Shown: positions 38,063 through 47,233 of the stretch, in pieces
Layout: each line of letters opens with the position of its first letter
Position numbering within the stretch: the stretch's first letter is position 1
Assembly (NCBI GenBank): GCA_964484765.1
Contig: CAZAGI010000019.1
Coordinates: 44,311 to 108,310 of the forward strand
Direction: 5' to 3'
Origin: DSVQ01 sp964484765
Lineage (GTDB): Bacteria > Planctomycetota > Planctomycetia > Planctomycetales > Planctomycetaceae
Length of the DNA stretch: 64,000 nt
Position numbers and translations under genes: made by a program
Notes under the pieces: model-generated
The model's input: the letters and a program-made list of their open reading frames with translations, nothing else
The model's database searches: none
What the model was told of the DNA's origin: nothing

Positions 38063-38209
38063 ACGGCGATTCTCGTTGAAAAGATGAACAGGTTGAGCGA
38101 CGCAAGTCATTCGAGTCGAGACGGCGAGCGCACGCTTCCCTCGGAACCGCCGACTATATCGCGCCCGCCTCGTGTTTCTCAAGTCGATAACCCGCGATCC
38201 GTCAAGAGG

Positions 38210-39367
38210 TTATCGACGAGCAGGCGGGACGGGAACGCGATGGCTGGCGGGTGTCACCCCGTTCGGCTGCAAATAGGGGCTGGACCACGGTCCTGGGAGC
38301 CGTTCGCGAATCCCCTGTGCCACCAGCGCCGCGAGCGCGCGGTGCTCATCGATCGTCCAGTCGGAATGATCGCGTTGCACCGAATCGGCGAAGACCGCCG
38401 TGGCATCGATCCCGGTCACGCCCGATTGCTTCACGAATTCTCCCAACGCCGCGAAGAAGGCCGAGTCCGTGAGATTTCCCGGTGGTGTTTGATCGTCATT
38501 GGTGAGCAGCACGCCGCGCGCCGGTGACGCCACGAGTAACAATCGCACATGCCGACTTTCGCATTGCCGCTGTAGCTCCTGCAGCGGCGAGAGGGCACGC
38601 TCCAGTTGTTCGCGGGGAAGGTCTCCGGCCGGGCGCGACTTCGTGACTGCTTCGGAGCGGTCTCGCGACCATTCGTGTGACAACCGTTGCCAGCCGCAGT
38701 CGATCAGCCGGAATTCATCCCGCAGCCGGGCGATGAAATTTGGTTTCGCGCCGACGGGGTTTTCGGGTGGCGAACAACTCACCGGCTGTCCTTCACGATC
38801 ACGCGTCATCCATTTCCGCAGGACGATGTCCTGCAGCACGTCCTGAGCGTCGATCGTCAACAGCACGACATCGGGTTGCAGTGACGAGATGATGTGCTCG
38901 GCGTGAATCAGTGCCAGACTCGCCCCACCCATGGGCAATCCCGCGTTGACGACTTCAATCGGATCGCTGGTTCCCGCTTGCAGTCCCGTTTGCAGTTGCA
39001 CACAGAAGGTTTGCGGCTCGGGACACCGCGCGCCAACCAGGCAGGCGTCGCCGAGACAGACCAGGCGGAAGATGCCTGCGGGTTTGGGGACGGCAACATC
39101 ACCCCCGCGGAAGCCCCAGCGGTTGGTGCGGAAGACGAACGGTTCGCCGTCGTCCGGGCGGATTGTGGCGCGACCCAGCGGACGGAGTTCCCATCCCGTG
39201 GTCCACGAAGGCACAGCGAGCGGAGTCGGGGCACCGCGGGATTTGACCGGTGCTGGCATCGTCAGCGTGTGAATCCGCAGGCCGACTTCCGCCACGGCGA
39301 TCAGCGCCGCAAGAGCGACAACGGCTCCCACGCTGCGTTTGCCACATCGGTATAACCTGCGGAACAT
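38210..39367 (-). CDS. SGNH-fold protein with degenerate catalytic site
   Basis: The product has 385 residues from ATG 39367. One N-terminal span (VGAVVALAALIAVAEVGL). Around residue ~105 it reads LVCLGDACLVGARCPEPQTF, where block I of SGNH hydrolases normally has GDS; the nucleophile Ser is Ala. Next comes VVNAGLPMGG (block II-like), LLTIDAQD where GxND is expected, and a C-terminal DEHRALAALVAQ that resembles the His block. The fold is plausible but hydrolysis by the normal mechanism is not. Neighbours: livK upstream, a methyltransferase upstream on the same strand. Confidence 0.7.
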   Translation of the reverse strand: MFRRLYRCGKRSVGAVVALAALIAVAEVGLRIHTLTMPAPVKSRGAPTPLAVPSWTTGWELRPLGRATIRPDDGEPFVFRTNRWGFRGGDVAVPKPAGIFRLVCLGDACLVGARCPEPQTFCVQLQTGLQAGTSDPIEVVNAGLPMGGASLALIHAEHIISSLQPDVVLLTIDAQDVLQDIVLRKWMTRDREGQPVSCSPPENPVGAKPNFIARLRDEFRLIDCGWQRLSHEWSRDRSEAVTKSRPAGDLPREQLERALSPLQELQRQCESRHVRLLLVASPARGVLLTNDDQTPPGNLTDSAFFAALGEFVKQSGVTGIDATAVFADSVQRDHSDWTIDEHRALAALVAQGIRERLPGPWSSPYLQPNGVTPASHRVPVPPARR

Positions 39368-39510
39368 GACACGGCTTCTGCGCTGACGACTCCCTTCACC
39401 CCCGCGCGACCCCGAACTGTAGGCGAAGACGGCCCAACGGGGCAAGACGGGTTTTCCACGGGAATTGCCGAGCCGGAAGCACCCGTCGCTGACGCCACCG
39501 GGTCGTTGAG

Positions 39511-40545
39511 TTATGGTTTGATCGCGAGGACCGCATCCAACGGCGACGCTGTCACGACGCCTTGTACTTTGGTGAAACCGTGGTGTTCCAGCAACTGGGC
39601 GTATTCACCGAGTGTCCGCTCACGGCCTTCGGTGCAGGTGAGCATGTTCAGGTCTTGCAGTTGTGCCCAACTGGGCCCCGTCTTGTCGTCGCGCAGCAAT
39701 TTTTCTGCGATGAGGATTCCGCCACCACTCGGGAGTGCGGCGTGAATCCGCTGCAGCAGCAGGCGGATTTTGTCTTCCGCCCAGTCGTGCAGAATGCGTC
39801 CCAGTGCGTAGAGATCAGCGGGGGGCAACGGGTCGACGAAGAAGTCGCCGCCTGCCACGCGAATCCGATCAGCGACGTCGGTGGAGGCGATCATTTCTTC
39901 CGCCAGCGGCAAAGCATCGGGCAGATCGAGGACGGTTGCCCGCAGATGGGGATATTGCCGGCACGCTGCGGCGGCGAGGTGCCCCGTCGCGCCGCCGAGA
40001 TCCACGAGGTGACCGAAGGGGCGGAGATCGACAGCGCGGACCACATGCGGTGAACTGATCACGCCGAAGCCGTGCATGCCCATCAGGAATTCGCGCTTCC
40101 GCTCGGGCGTCTGGAAGAAATGCGAGAAAATCGGGGCGTCCCAACCATACACTTGCTTCCAGCGGTGTGTTCCCTCGCGGACGGCGTCGTCGAGATGCGC
40201 CCACAGTCCCCACATTACGTCGTTGGAAAAATTGAGATAGCCTGTGAGCCGCTGCGGACTCGTCTGCGTCAGATACGCCGTTGCCGACGGTGTGTTGCGA
40301 TACGCATTGCCGTCCCACGACAGCAGGCCCATGCCGACACACGCATCGAGCAGTCGCGGCGTCGCAGCGGGATGTGTGCCCAGTTGGGCGGCAACCGTAT
40401 CGGCGGTCTGGCTGTCCTTTGCGAGTAAGTCGAACACGCCGAGTTTCAGCGCCGCGAACATCACCTTCGAACGTCGAAATGCCGCCAGCAATTCGAGCAC
40501 ATGGCTGGGATCGGGATCAGCAACCGGGGAGGTCGACATGGTCAT
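39511..40545 (-). CDS. SAM-dependent O-methyltransferase (family 2, COMT/ASMT-like)
   Basis: The product has 344 residues. An N-terminal winged-helix dimerisation domain (~10-100: LKLGVFDLLAKDSQTADTVA) is followed by a Rossmann domain with the SAM site LVDLGGATGHLAAAACRQYP (~185-205) and VLDLPDALPLAEE. ALGRILHDWAEDK contains the catalytic-type His of the O-methyltransferase family, and IAEKLLRDDKTGP follows. It probably methylates a hydroxyl group on a small aromatic or polyketide-like compound; the substrate is unknown. No biosynthetic cluster surrounds it. ATG 40539 is an alternative start. Confidence 0.9.
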   Translation of the reverse strand: MTMSTSPVADPDPSHVLELLAAFRRSKVMFAALKLGVFDLLAKDSQTADTVAAQLGTHPAATPRLLDACVGMGLLSWDGNAYRNTPSATAYLTQTSPQRLTGYLNFSNDVMWGLWAHLDDAVREGTHRWKQVYGWDAPIFSHFFQTPERKREFLMGMHGFGVISSPHVVRAVDLRPFGHLVDLGGATGHLAAAACRQYPHLRATVLDLPDALPLAEEMIASTDVADRIRVAGGDFFVDPLPPADLYALGRILHDWAEDKIRLLLQRIHAALPSGGGILIAEKLLRDDKTGPSWAQLQDLNMLTCTEGRERTLGEYAQLLEHHGFTKVQGVVTASPLDAVLAIKP

Positions 40546-40628
40546 GGTGAGTCATCCAGAGCGAAAACAGCCCGATTGCCACAAGCAACCGGGCCGTGAT
40601 TCGAAAGACGAAACTGCTGCGACGTGCT

Positions 40629-41222
40629 TTACGGCTTTTCTTTGAACACGGTGTCGATTGCTAATCCGGCAGCGAGCAGCAATGTGACCAGCCCGGTGTT
40701 GTCACTGACTTCCGGCGCAAGAGACACAACGTAGTTATCCGCCGATGTAAATAGTTCTTTCGCCAGTCCCGCCCACTTCTTCGCGACGGTCCCCCATTCC
40801 TTGCCGCTGGCGCTCAGCAGTTTGAAGTTCCAGCCCTTCCAGTCGCCTTTCACTTCGCCGACTTGTTTGTCGTTGTTGTCGAAGAGCAGGAAGCCGCCGC
40901 CGAGCGACAGGATCTTGCTTTTGAAGTAGCCCATCTGTTCGCCGTCGGCATTGTTGACGGTGACTTTCGTGCGGAAAAACCCCACGCCGCGTCGAATGGT
41001 GAAGACGACGTCGTCGGTTTCGCCCTCGGTGACGACAATTTTGGTGGGCATCAGCTGTTTGTTGACGAGTAGCCGCAAGAACGTCACGAAGCTGCCGGGC
41101 TGCTCTTCCGCGACGCCCACCTTCTCATTGGTCTCGGGATCGAAAATGTCGTACTTGTCGCAGAGCTTGAAGATCCCCGCGTGTTCCTTGATGAGAAACG
41201 TGTTCAAATCGAGCAACGCCAT
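40629..41222 (-). CDS. Phospholipid scramblase/LURP-one-like (tubby-like fold) protein
   Basis: The product has 197 residues from ATG 41222. The start MALLDLNTFLIKEHAGIFKL, followed by YDIFDPETNEKVGVAEE, matches the scramblase/LOR family, whose members fold as a 12-stranded tubby-like barrel. Further on are VGFFRTKVTVNNADGEQMGY and FKLLSASGKEWGTVAKKWAG. The C-terminus is hydrophobic (TGLVTLLLAAGLAIDTVF), as in scramblases where it anchors the protein. Function in bacteria is largely unknown. A longer reading from 41474 crosses the upstream terminator and is rejected. Confidence 0.82.
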   Translation of the reverse strand: MALLDLNTFLIKEHAGIFKLCDKYDIFDPETNEKVGVAEEQPGSFVTFLRLLVNKQLMPTKIVVTEGETDDVVFTIRRGVGFFRTKVTVNNADGEQMGYFKSKILSLGGGFLLFDNNDKQVGEVKGDWKGWNFKLLSASGKEWGTVAKKWAGLAKELFTSADNYVVSLAPEVSDNTGLVTLLLAAGLAIDTVFKEKP

Positions 41223-41327
41223 AAGATCGTCCCGAGAAATGAGAGTTTTTTGATGAGTCGGCGACGTGGAGATGGTAACGCCCCCTGCGGAACATCTCCA
41301 CCGAAAGCGGCCAGCAGGACCCGAAAA

Positions 41328-41376
41328 CGAAAAAACGCCAACACCCCGACGGCGCGGTCGCCATCGGGGTGTTGTC
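41328..41376 (-). terminator. Intrinsic terminator after the repeat-rich gene
   Basis: On the minus strand, CAACACCCCGATGGCGACC pairs imperfectly with the segment ending GTCGGGGTGTTGG around GCGCC, followed by CGTTTTTTCGTTTTC. It is ~25 bp past the stop of the repeat-rich secreted gene. Confidence 0.85.
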
Positions 41377-41401
41377 AGTCGTCGGAATGATGAGCAAAAC
41401 T

Positions 41402-43955
41402 TTACGGAGCCGGGGGTAAATCCGGTCCCGCTCCCGGCGCGGGGGCCGGCGGCAGCACCGCTTCTTGCAACCATCCCTGGGGAGCCAGATCCAGTTCCAC
41501 CGGATTGCTCACGGCCGAGTCACCACGTACCACGATGATTTGTGCATCGGCAGCTTGCTGCACGTTGAAGTTCGGCATCTTGAAGTTGACGCCGAGGTCA
41601 TACCACCCGTGCACTTCCGCGGATTGCGTTTGTCCGTTCACGGTGACGAGCAGTTGTCCCGGTTCGGGGCCAAAGCCTTCACCCGCGAGGCTGACCATCG
41701 ACCCCACGGATGCCGCCGTGACATCGGTGGAGAACGCCGCCGGATCGACCGGATAGATTGTCGAACGATCGAGAATCGCCCCGTTGTTCGTTTCATTGTT
41801 CTCGGCCAGATCGCGGTGGCTGTCGACCAGCACATGCAAGTGCGAGAACGGCACCACGGTTCCGTCGGCTTGTCGGCCCAACCGATTGGCTTCGAGTGGC
41901 AACCGGATATCGATCGGCATCACCGAGTTCGCGTCCATGGCGGGTATCGTGGCTCCGGCTTGCGGCAACTGACCGACCAGTTGCGGGCCATTGGCCGCAA
42001 CGAGCGTGACGTTGAAGGGGGCACCAATCGCCACAGGACTGTTGTTGCGAACCCATGCGCGGTATCGCGGTCCGTAATTCTGTTCCTGGTGGCCGGGGTC
42101 GACAAACCGCACCGCCAGCAGCTCGAGGTCGAAACCGGTATCGATCACGACGGGCGGGACATCCACCCAGGTGCCGCAGGTCACGACAGGCAGCGACTGC
42201 CACACCGGATACTCGTAGACCACGACCGGCGGGCACGGATCGTAAATGATCGGGCGGCAGATGAACGGACGCGGATCGTAGATCGGCACACACCAGTTCC
42301 AGAACGACCAGTTCACCCACGGCGACCAGTGCGGAGTCCAGCAGTAGTGCGGGCACCACGACGGCCCCGGATACCACGCGCTATACGCCAGAGTGGTGTA
42401 GTTGCCGAACACCGGACCGATCGGCCGGGCACGCCACCCGCCGGTATTAATCAGATTCACATTGAGATTGAGTTGCCGGGCCACGTCGCCACGGCCGTAG
42501 AGCGCGAACTGTGAATCGATCGCAAAGTTCTTTTGGAGCCGCGGTTCCACGAAGCGGTTGAAATTCTCCTGGCGGAAAGTCCCCTGTTCGAGCCGGTTTT
42601 GGAATTGCCCCGCAACCCGGTCGAGATCGACACCGGCGAACTTCTCCGTTCGCTTGAACTGCGGGTCGCCTTTCAGCTTCTCGAACATCTGCTGAACTTC
42701 CTGCTGATTCTGCGGGCCCTTGTGTTTTTGCAGATCGAGCAGAACCTTGGGCGCATCCGGCTTGCCTTGCTGATTCTTGATCGACGCGAGCAGATTGTCA
42801 CGGTCGATCTTGATCGGTACCGTTCCTTTTTGCAGATCGATCTTCGGATTGAACTTCCCCGGCAAGGTGTCAATTGGCAGAGGCCCCTTCTTGTCGCCGG
42901 GATTGGCGACGCGTCCGCCACCAAGGCCGTTCTGGAAGCCTGGGGCCAAGCCATCGTTCTTCCCAGCCTTGAGGGCGTCGAGCTTATCTTTGAGCTTCGG
43001 GTTCTTCTGCAGTTCTTGTTGCAGGTGCGAGCCGAGATCAACGTTTTTACCGATATTGGCCGGTTTGCCATCTTTGCCGAGCAAGCCGCCGCCTGTGGGA
43101 TTACCAGGCAGGATTGGCTTTTTGGTGAGTTCCGGCCGGCCGTCTTTCGGCTTGAGGGCGTCCAGCTTGTTCTTCAGATCCTGATTGTTCCCCTGCGGAT
43201 TGAACGGGTTGTTTCCCGGTTGGTTGCCGGGGAAACCAGGTTTCACACCGTCTTTCGGTTTGAGCGCATCGAGCTTGTTCTTCAGGTCCTGATTATTCCC
43301 CTGCGGGTTGAACGGGTTGTTCCCCGGTTGATTGCCGGGAAAACCGGGTTTCACGCCGTCTTTCGGCTTGAGGGCATCGAGTTTGTTCTTCAGGTCCTGA
43401 TTGTTGCCCTGCGGATTGAAGGGGGTTGTTGCCCGGTTGATTGCCAGGGAAGCCCGGCTTCCCGCCGTCCTTGGGTTTGAGTGCTTCCAGCTTGTTTTTC
43501 AGATCTTGATTGCCGCCGGGATTGTTGAACCCCGGATTTTTGAATCCCGGGTTGTTGTTTCCCGGATTGTTGAAGGGCGTGTTGCCGGGCTGCAATTTCG
43601 GCAGGTTGGGTGGATCGGCTTTGGGCTGGAGTTTTGGCTGTTGTTGTTGCTGCTGTTGCAGTTTTTGCAGACGCTGCTGCAGGTCATTCGGCTGATTGTT
43701 CGTCAGATTGATCTTCGGTTGGTTGATGAACTTCGGCTGGTCGCCGGCACGATCGCGCAGTTTGTTCCCCAGGTCCTTGTTGACCGGGTTCACGAACTGC
43801 GGCTTGTTATCGCTTTTCGGCTGATTCTGTTGGACTCGCTTCTGCAGAGCTTGCAGTTTGTCTTTGGCGGTTTCATCTTTCGAGTACGCCGGGCTCACCG
43901 CATGGATCAGGCTCAGCCCCAACAGCGCCACGGCGGGTAAGGTCAATATTCGCAT
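41402..43955 (-). pseudogene. Repeat-rich secreted protein gene interrupted by a +1 frameshift
   Basis: One gene appears as two frames: ATG 43955 starts a 220-residue part with a signal peptide (LTLPAVALLGLSLIHA), Gln/Asn-rich stretches and the first repeat; the remaining ~650 residues lie in the next frame down to 41402. The frames meet in a tandem 108-bp repeat (36 residues, GNQPGNNPFNPQGNNQDLKN type). Unit spacings are 108, 108 and 109 bp, and the extra base is in G5 at 43421-43425 where other units have CGGG. The C-terminal part is Trp-rich (WSPWVNWSFWNWC) with CARDB-like beta segments. It may be a sequencing error, a real mutation or phase variation. Confidence 0.75.
43142..43500. repeat. 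Tandem 108-bp coding repeats
   Basis: Unit boundaries marked by GTCTTTCGG/GTCCTTGGG fall at 43142, 43250, 43358 and 43467. Each unit encodes 36 residues containing KPGFPGNQPGNNPF and LKNKLDALKPKDG. The third interval is one base longer than the others, giving the frameshift described for the host gene. Confidence 0.9.
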
Positions 43956-44368
43956 CTCGTTCTCCCAGAAGTCGACCCGCAAGGTCCACAAGATCAATTC
44001 ACACACTCACTGGACACCGCGGAAAGCGTGCCAACTCTCACCCTCTCACCTTCAATTGTCCCGTCGCGGATTCGCAATTACAAGAGGATTCACAGGTTAC
44101 GCACTTTCGGTCGCAGTGAATCGCCTTGTTTTTTCATCGGCTGGCTCGGTTGGCGCGTCATCAGCCTGACCACACGTGTCTTCAACTTTTCTCGCAATCC
44201 GGCAAAAAATGCCGTCACTGCGGTGCGTAATCGACCAACTCGGCTAGCGGCGATTTCGCCCGGCTGATATGGTCCCCGCGCGAAGTGGATTCGGGGGCGG
44301 GAACCCCTCCGTGCGGTGCGTCCGTCGCGGGGTGGAGTTTCCCATAAGTATTGTCGGGGTGATGCGTT
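43956..44368. other. 413-bp divergent gap
   Basis: Between the repeat-rich gene (minus) and a plus-strand lipoprotein gene. It should hold both promoters. A long minus-strand open frame crosses part of it but is the shadow of the plus-strand gene. No convincing promoter or repeat was identified. Confidence 0.4.
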
Positions 44369-45514
44369 ATGACCGGGGAATGGATTCCACGTTTGCTGGT
44401 CGCGTTGATTGTGGGGGTTGGTTGTCCGGGGTGCCAGTACATCCCGTGGGGACAACCGAAAGTTGCGGCGACCGATCTCGAAGACTTCGATGATCTCGAC
44501 GGCGAAGGCGACGAAGAACAGCTCGACGCCGACAGCGACGACGAAGTCCCCGCTTCGGAGTTTGCCCTCAAACTTGATAAGGGTCGCCGGTTTCCACTGC
44601 TGAAGACGGTCGAGCAACGAATCACGCAATCGCTTCCTTCCGGGACGACGGTCGGCTATTCGAAGCTGGAACTGATGCTGAGCCTGATCGTCGAAGAAGC
44701 GCGCGGCGATGATCGCCGCCTGCGCGTGCAGTACCATCGCGTTCGTTTTGCCCAAGACCTCGGCGGTCAGTTTGTGGAATACAACTCGGAAACCCCCGGC
44801 GGCAGCATCCCCATCGAAGCGCTGGCCTATGCCGGCCTCAAAGACAATGGCTTCTCCTTCTGGCTCGGTCCCGACAACCGTGTGATTGAACTGGTTGGTT
44901 TTCCCGAGTTTCTGGAACGTTGCGTGCAAGCTGTTCCTTTGGAACAGCAGGTGGCGGTTTCGCGGCAATTGCAGGCGATGCGCCCGGAAGACGGCCTCGC
45001 CAATTTCGTGGATGACAGCATCGGCTTGTTACCAAACCCCACCGGTTCCGATGAAGCCACTCACAAGTTGCAGGTGGGCAGTACCTGGAACGTGACTCCG
45101 CGCAGCGGCAGCACGGCGACGGCCACTACAAAGTGTCGCCTCACAAACCTCGACAGCAAGTCGGCGGAAATCGCCCTTGCCGGCACGATCGGTCCGTCGA
45201 GTTACACCGACGATCTCAACCGCATCCGCCTGCAAATTCGTGGCGGCGGCTGCTCAGGCAATTGCACGGTCGATCGCGAAAGCGGCATGCCGACGAAGTC
45301 GCGCGTGGAACGTTTTCTCGACATGGTCTGCGAGATGCAGGATGGCAGCCAGATCAATCAGCGCAAAGAAGTGGTCACCACGATCGTAGCTTTCCTGGAA
45401 CAAGGTGCGAATCGTCCGATGGTTGACCGCACCGAATCGGACAGCGCCAGCCGTCAGGCTTCCGACACATCGCGCCGCCGTTCGCGTCATTTCCGCGATA
45501 TTTCCGTCGAGTAG
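44369..45514 (+). CDS. Planctomycete lipoprotein-like hypothetical protein
   Basis: The product has 381 residues. The N-terminal hydrophobic segment LLVALIVGVGCPGC gives a lipobox-like Cys at ~19. A strongly acidic linker follows (~35-62, EDFDDLDGEGDEEQLDADSD). The rest is a globular domain with conserved-looking pieces: EQRITQSLPSG, LSLIVEEARGDDRRLRVQYH, and CSGNCTVDRESGMPTKSRVE. The general layout resembles DUF6263-type planctomycete lipoproteins, but I am not certain. It ends 15 bp before the convergent NagA-like gene. Confidence 0.75.
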   Translation: MTGEWIPRLLVALIVGVGCPGCQYIPWGQPKVAATDLEDFDDLDGEGDEEQLDADSDDEVPASEFALKLDKGRRFPLLKTVEQRITQSLPSGTTVGYSKLELMLSLIVEEARGDDRRLRVQYHRVRFAQDLGGQFVEYNSETPGGSIPIEALAYAGLKDNGFSFWLGPDNRVIELVGFPEFLERCVQAVPLEQQVAVSRQLQAMRPEDGLANFVDDSIGLLPNPTGSDEATHKLQVGSTWNVTPRSGSTATATTKCRLTNLDSKSAEIALAGTIGPSSYTDDLNRIRLQIRGGGCSGNCTVDRESGMPTKSRVERFLDMVCEMQDGSQINQRKEVVTTIVAFLEQGANRPMVDRTESDSASRQASDTSRRRSRHFRDISVE

Positions 45515-45529
45515 CGGCAGCCCTCGTGA

Positions 45530-46714
45530 TCACTCATCGTGACGGATCACACGCTGCACGTGCAGCCGTTTGGAAAGTACCAGCACATCGGCGCGCTTGC
45601 CGACGGTGAGGCTGCCGACATCGCCGGCAATTCCCGCGCGTTCGGCGGGGGTCAGCGAGGCCATACGAATGATGTCCGGCAACGGGGCACGTGTCGCGGC
45701 TGCCATCGTGCGAACCATGCGGTCCATCCCCGCCGTGCTGCTGGCCAGTGCGCTGCCGTCGAGCATACGGCCGACGTCACCGTCGTGCCGGAACCATTCC
45801 CCGTCGGTCAGCGGTCCGAAACGGTATTCACCCGGCGGCATGTCGAGCGCCCGGCTGGCATCGGTTACGAGGCACAGCCGCTGCGGGCCTTTCATCTGAT
45901 AGGCGAATCGCAGCAGTTCCGGCGCGAGATGACATCCATCGGCGATGACTTCGGTGCTCATTTCCGGTTCCGCGAGGACGTACTGCTCCATGCTGGCCTG
46001 CATCGGCGTGCCCCAGCGGTCGCGCAGCGACGCCACGGAACTCATCGCGCACCAGAAGTGGTCGACATGTCGTAATCCGGCTTTGAAGCCCTCCGCCATT
46101 TCCGTCCACGTGCTGTTGGAATGCCCGCACGTTACCAGACATTTGTTCCGCCGGGCGAAGCGGTAAAACTCAACCGCTCCGGGTAACTCCGCGGCACAGG
46201 TGGCAATGCGGATGAGACCGGATGCAAAGTGCTTTTCGTACTCGGCGGCGTCCGGCGGGCGTTGTCCCGCAAGGCTGTGGCAGCCGACTTTGTCGGCAGC
46301 GAAATAGGGACCGTAGAAATGCACTCCGGCGATGCGCGCTGAGTCCGCCGGGTTGGCTTGGACAACCGTTTGACAGGCCGCGATCATCGCCGCCAGTTGT
46401 GCCGGCGAACCTGTCGTCGTGGTAGGAAAGAGCGTGGTGGTTCCGTGCCGCAGGTGACTCTTGCACGCGGACAAAACCGCCTCGGGAGTGCCATCCATGA
46501 AGTCTGCGCCGTCGCCGCCATGCACATGGATGTCCACAAATCCCGGGGCAATGTATCCGCCCCGCGCATCAATGACCGTCGCGCCTTTGGGCACTTTGGC
46601 GGCGGCAGACTCGATCGCGGTGATGCGACCGCCACGGATAACCACTCGGCCCTGGGGACGTAACTGATCCGGCAGCACGAGCGTGCCGTTGGTGATGATC
46701 GTCGTGTTGGTCAT
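45530..46714 (-). CDS. nagA: N-acetylglucosamine-6-phosphate deacetylase-like amidohydrolase
   Basis: The product has 394 residues from ATG 46714. Amidohydrolase landmarks: VDIHVHGGDGADF (HxH), CGHSNSTW, RHVDHFWCAMSS, CLVTDASRALDMP with the catalytic Asp, and a C-terminal GSLTVGKRADVLVL. Canonical NagA binds its metal with Glu in HLEGP; here the equivalent is HFYGPYF, with Tyr. The GHS and HVDH histidines are kept. Substrate may therefore differ from GlcNAc-6-phosphate. nagB is not in the window. The frame extends to 46852 without a better start. Confidence 0.8.
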   Translation of the reverse strand: MTNTTIITNGTLVLPDQLRPQGRVVIRGGRITAIESAAAKVPKGATVIDARGGYIAPGFVDIHVHGGDGADFMDGTPEAVLSACKSHLRHGTTTLFPTTTTGSPAQLAAMIAACQTVVQANPADSARIAGVHFYGPYFAADKVGCHSLAGQRPPDAAEYEKHFASGLIRIATCAAELPGAVEFYRFARRNKCLVTCGHSNSTWTEMAEGFKAGLRHVDHFWCAMSSVASLRDRWGTPMQASMEQYVLAEPEMSTEVIADGCHLAPELLRFAYQMKGPQRLCLVTDASRALDMPPGEYRFGPLTDGEWFRHDGDVGRMLDGSALASSTAGMDRMVRTMAAATRAPLPDIIRMASLTPAERAGIAGDVGSLTVGKRADVLVLSKRLHVQRVIRHDE

Positions 46715-46825
46715 GACCCGCAATTTCGATGGGCTTGTGGAGTTGGCGTGATGCTCTATCTTACTCGGCAACGTGTTCCATGTTGATACAATGCGACCCA
46801 CCGACAGCAAAGTCGCCAGGAATCC

Positions 46826-47233
46826 ATGCCGATGTTCGAACACCATACGCAACCGTTGTTATCGCGGCTCCGCTTCCTGGGACGATTCATTCGCAGTGTG
46901 GCCTTAGGGGTGGCGATTATCTTCGGCTCGCTGGGGATCGGCATGGGGGGATATTACTACTTCGAGCGGATGACGTGGACCGATGCATTCCTCAATGCCT
47001 CGATGCTGCTTTCGGGGATGGGTCCGATTGGTTCGCCGACGACGGAGGCCGGCAAGCTCTTCGCTGGTTTTTATGCACTCTACAGCGGTTTTGTCGTCAT
47101 TCTGGCTTCGGGGATCGTTTTTGCGCCGCTTGTCCATCGCATGCTTCACCGCTTTCATGTCCACCGGCATCACCTGGAAACCGACCCGCAACGCATCGGC
47201 GCCGGCCCGCAGTCTCCGCAAGGAGCGGCGTGA
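46826..47233 (+). CDS. Two-span membrane protein resembling a potassium-channel pore module
   Basis: The product has 135 residues. Two spans (~27-45, VALGVAIIFGSLGIGMGGYY; ~80-105, FAGFYALYSGFVVILASGIV) flank a loop reading TDAFLNASMLLSGMGPIG. This span-loop-span plan, with a hydrophobic re-entrant-like loop and Gly-Met-Gly in place of the K+ filter TVGYG, recalls ion-channel pore modules, but a canonical filter is absent. The C-terminus is His-rich (HRMLHRFHVHRHHLE). It is followed without a gap by another membrane gene, suggesting they act together. Function inferred only from topology. Confidence 0.7.
   Translation: MPMFEHHTQPLLSRLRFLGRFIRSVALGVAIIFGSLGIGMGGYYYFERMTWTDAFLNASMLLSGMGPIGSPTTEAGKLFAGFYALYSGFVVILASGIVFAPLVHRMLHRFHVHRHHLETDPQRIGAGPQSPQGAA

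Noticed and set aside
39511..40545. Biosynthetic gene cluster around the O-methyltransferase and scramblase-like gene
   Set aside because: No core synthase or tailoring enzymes nearby; isolated methyltransferase.
43142..43500. CRISPR array
   Set aside because: Repeat unit is 108 bp, coding and in frame; a protein tandem repeat rather than spacers.
44090..44968. Long minus-strand frame opposite the lipoprotein gene at 44369
   Set aside because: Shadow of the plus-strand gene; no signal or motif, and the plus-strand product has a lipobox and ordered domain features.
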